Source: Rhodobacterales bacterium (GTDB lineage: Bacteria; Pseudomonadota; Alphaproteobacteria; Rhizobiales; Stappiaceae). Taken from it: a DNA stretch of 64,000 bases. Location of the stretch: NCBI GenBank assembly GCA_008107755.1, contig VIRH01000137.1, positions 1-64,000 of the forward strand. The letters are read 5' to 3'. A model generated the notes under the pieces. It made no database searches. It was not told where the DNA came from and saw nothing but the letters and a program-made list of their open reading frames with translations. Shown piece after piece: positions 62,921 through 64,000 of the stretch. The position numbers were made by a program, and so were the translations under genes. Numbering within the stretch: position 1 is the stretch's first letter; every line of letters starts with the position of its first letter.

Positions 62921-64000
62921 ATGCCCGCTGTCGTTTCCATCGCCGCCCTTCTCGCCGGATCCGCGCTTCTTCTGCTTGCCGGAGGTTTGCACGGCCTTCT
63001 TCTCCCCCTTGCCGGCCTCGACCAGGGGTTCTCGGATGCTTCCCTCGGTCTTCTGGGGGCCGGCTGGGCGCTCGGCTACATGAGCGGCTGTCTGTTCGTT
63101 CCCTTGATCGTGAAACGGGTCGGACATGTGCGCTCCTTCGGCGCGCTGGCCTCGCTCGCCGGCATCACGGTCCTCCTCAACCTGATCTTCATGCACCCGG
63201 TCGCGTGGATCCTGTTAAGGGCCATCACTGGCTTCTGTTTTGCAGGGGCTGCGATGATCGTGGAAAGCTGGCTCAACGAACGCTCGACCAGCGAAACGCG
63301 GGGGCGGATCTTCGGTTTCTACACAATGATCAACCTGGGTGCGACGACGGCGGGTCAGCTTCTGCTGACGCTCGGGTCTCCGACCGGGTACTTCTTCTTT
63401 GTGCTCGGATCGATCATCTATTCGCTGTCTTTGCTGCCAACGGCGCTTTCGACAGCTGCATCCCCTGCCCCGCTGACACAGGCGAAACTTGACCCGAAAA
63501 AGCTCTGGCGCAACTCCCCCATCGCCGTCGTCGCGGTCTTCATGGTGGGCGTTTCTAATGGCTCCTTCGGCACGCTCGGCGCTGTTTACGGGCGCAGGAT
63601 CGGTCTGGAAGTTCCCGAGATTGCCGTCATGATGAGCCTGGCACTGCTCGCCGGCGCCCTCATACAGATCCCGGTCGGCATGCTTTCCGACCGGATGGAC
63701 AGGCGTAAAGTGCTGGTCGGGCTCGCGCTTGTTGCGATGTCGCTCGGCTCCAGCCTGTCGTTCTTCGGCGGCGTCAGTCCGCTCGCGACGGTTCTTCTGA
63801 TCGCGGCCTTCGGCGGGGTTGTCTATGCCATGTATCCCGTGATCGTCGCCCATGCGAGCGACCATGCGGATCCGGGCGACTTCCTGCGGATCAGCGGCGG
63901 ACTTCTGCTCATCTTCGGCACCGGCACCATGGTCGGCCCGCTCATGGCCTCCGGCCTGATGACGTTTACGTATCCCGGCGCCCTCTTCCAGGTGACGGCC
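62921..64000 (+). CDS. MFS transporter, YcaD-like (cut by right edge)
   Basis: At least 360 codons from the ATG at 62921, open to the end of the window. About ten hydrophobic segments are seen. The inter-half motif SDRMDRRKVLVG and the earlier ESWLNERSTSETRGRIFGFY resemble the YcaD/MFS subgroup. The substrate is unknown. It diverges from the URC4-upp operon with 290 bp between starts (62631-62920), in which I see no other gene; a role in uracil-related transport is possible but only by position. Confidence 0.85.
   Translation, partial: MPAVVSIAALLAGSALLLLAGGLHGLLLPLAGLDQGFSDASLGLLGAGWALGYMSGCLFVPLIVKRVGHVRSFGALASLAGITVLLNLIFMHPVAWILLRAITGFCFAGAAMIVESWLNERSTSETRGRIFGFYTMINLGATTAGQLLLTLGSPTGYFFFVLGSIIYSLSLLPTALSTAASPAPLTQAKLDPKKLWRNSPIAVVAVFMVGVSNGSFGTLGAVYGRRIGLEVPEIAVMMSLALLAGALIQIPVGMLSDRMDRRKVLVGLALVAMSLGSSLSFFGGVSPLATVLLIAAFGGVVYAMYPVIVAHASDHADPGDFLRISGGLLLIFGTGTMVGPLMASGLMTFTYPGALFQVTA

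Noticed and set aside
1..64000. CRISPR arrays, prophage structural genes, rRNA operon
   Set aside because: I saw no regularly spaced repeats, no phage structural genes and no rRNA sequence on reading the window.

Overview
The window is a GC-rich alphaproteobacterial chromosome segment, most probably from the order Hyphomicrobiales (Rhizobiales). A Stappia/Roseibium-like genus is my guess from gene content and is not proven by the sequence. The evidence is the core cluster rpmH-rnpA-yidC...engB-argB...dapD-dapE...truA-fmt-def, a complete Tad/Cpa pilus locus, and TTAACCAT-type CtrA half-sites in front of the pilus genes. Most genes are ordinary chromosomal genes in short operons on both strands.

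Layout. 1-1.6 kb: probable edge of an acquired region, with an IS481-type transposase tail and an AT-rich orphan membrane protein lying against the 3' end of a tRNA-Arg(ACG). 1.8-5.8 kb: orphan histidine kinase, then a TVP38-type membrane protein followed by a dihydrolipoamide-dehydrogenase-like flavoprotein. 6-9.4 kb: rpmH, rnpA, yidC, and a GT51-like protein whose two catalytic glutamates are both glutamine. 9.6-12.9 kb: a CatB/Vat-like acetyltransferase and then the most unusual locus, a HopA1-family effector-like gene divergent from a Fic-domain gene. 12.9-16.6 kb: engB, argB, a HAD nucleotidase and DUF817. 16.9-21.6 kb: two LysR regulators, an SDR, a solitary proteasome/HslV-like Ntn hydrolase and an EamA exporter. 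21.8-37 kb: lysine/DAP synthesis (dapD, dapE), MscS channel, truA, GNAT, fmt, marC, def, rmuC, and a peptidase/MarR group.

37-49.3 kb is the Tad pilus locus. A TadD-like lipoprotein lies on the plus strand. The minus-strand run is cpaB-cpaC-cpaD-cpaE-cpaF-tadB-tadC, with the prepilin peptidase cpaA and the Flp pilin upstream. A divergent plus-strand group encodes a secretin-N-domain protein and two TadE/G-like pseudopilins. Together these would assemble an adhesive Flp pilus.

49.4-64 kb is metabolic: a MaoC-phosphate acetyltransferase fusion followed by ackA (acyl phosphate/acetate metabolism), a PhnD-like binding protein, a HAD phosphatase, a UDP-sugar dehydrogenase, an acetylpolyamine amidohydrolase, galactose mutarotase, phosphomannomutase, a retropepsin-like protease and ribokinase. 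Next comes a DUF1688/URC4-upp pair that points to the URC uracil-degradation route, and then an MFS transporter cut by the window edge.
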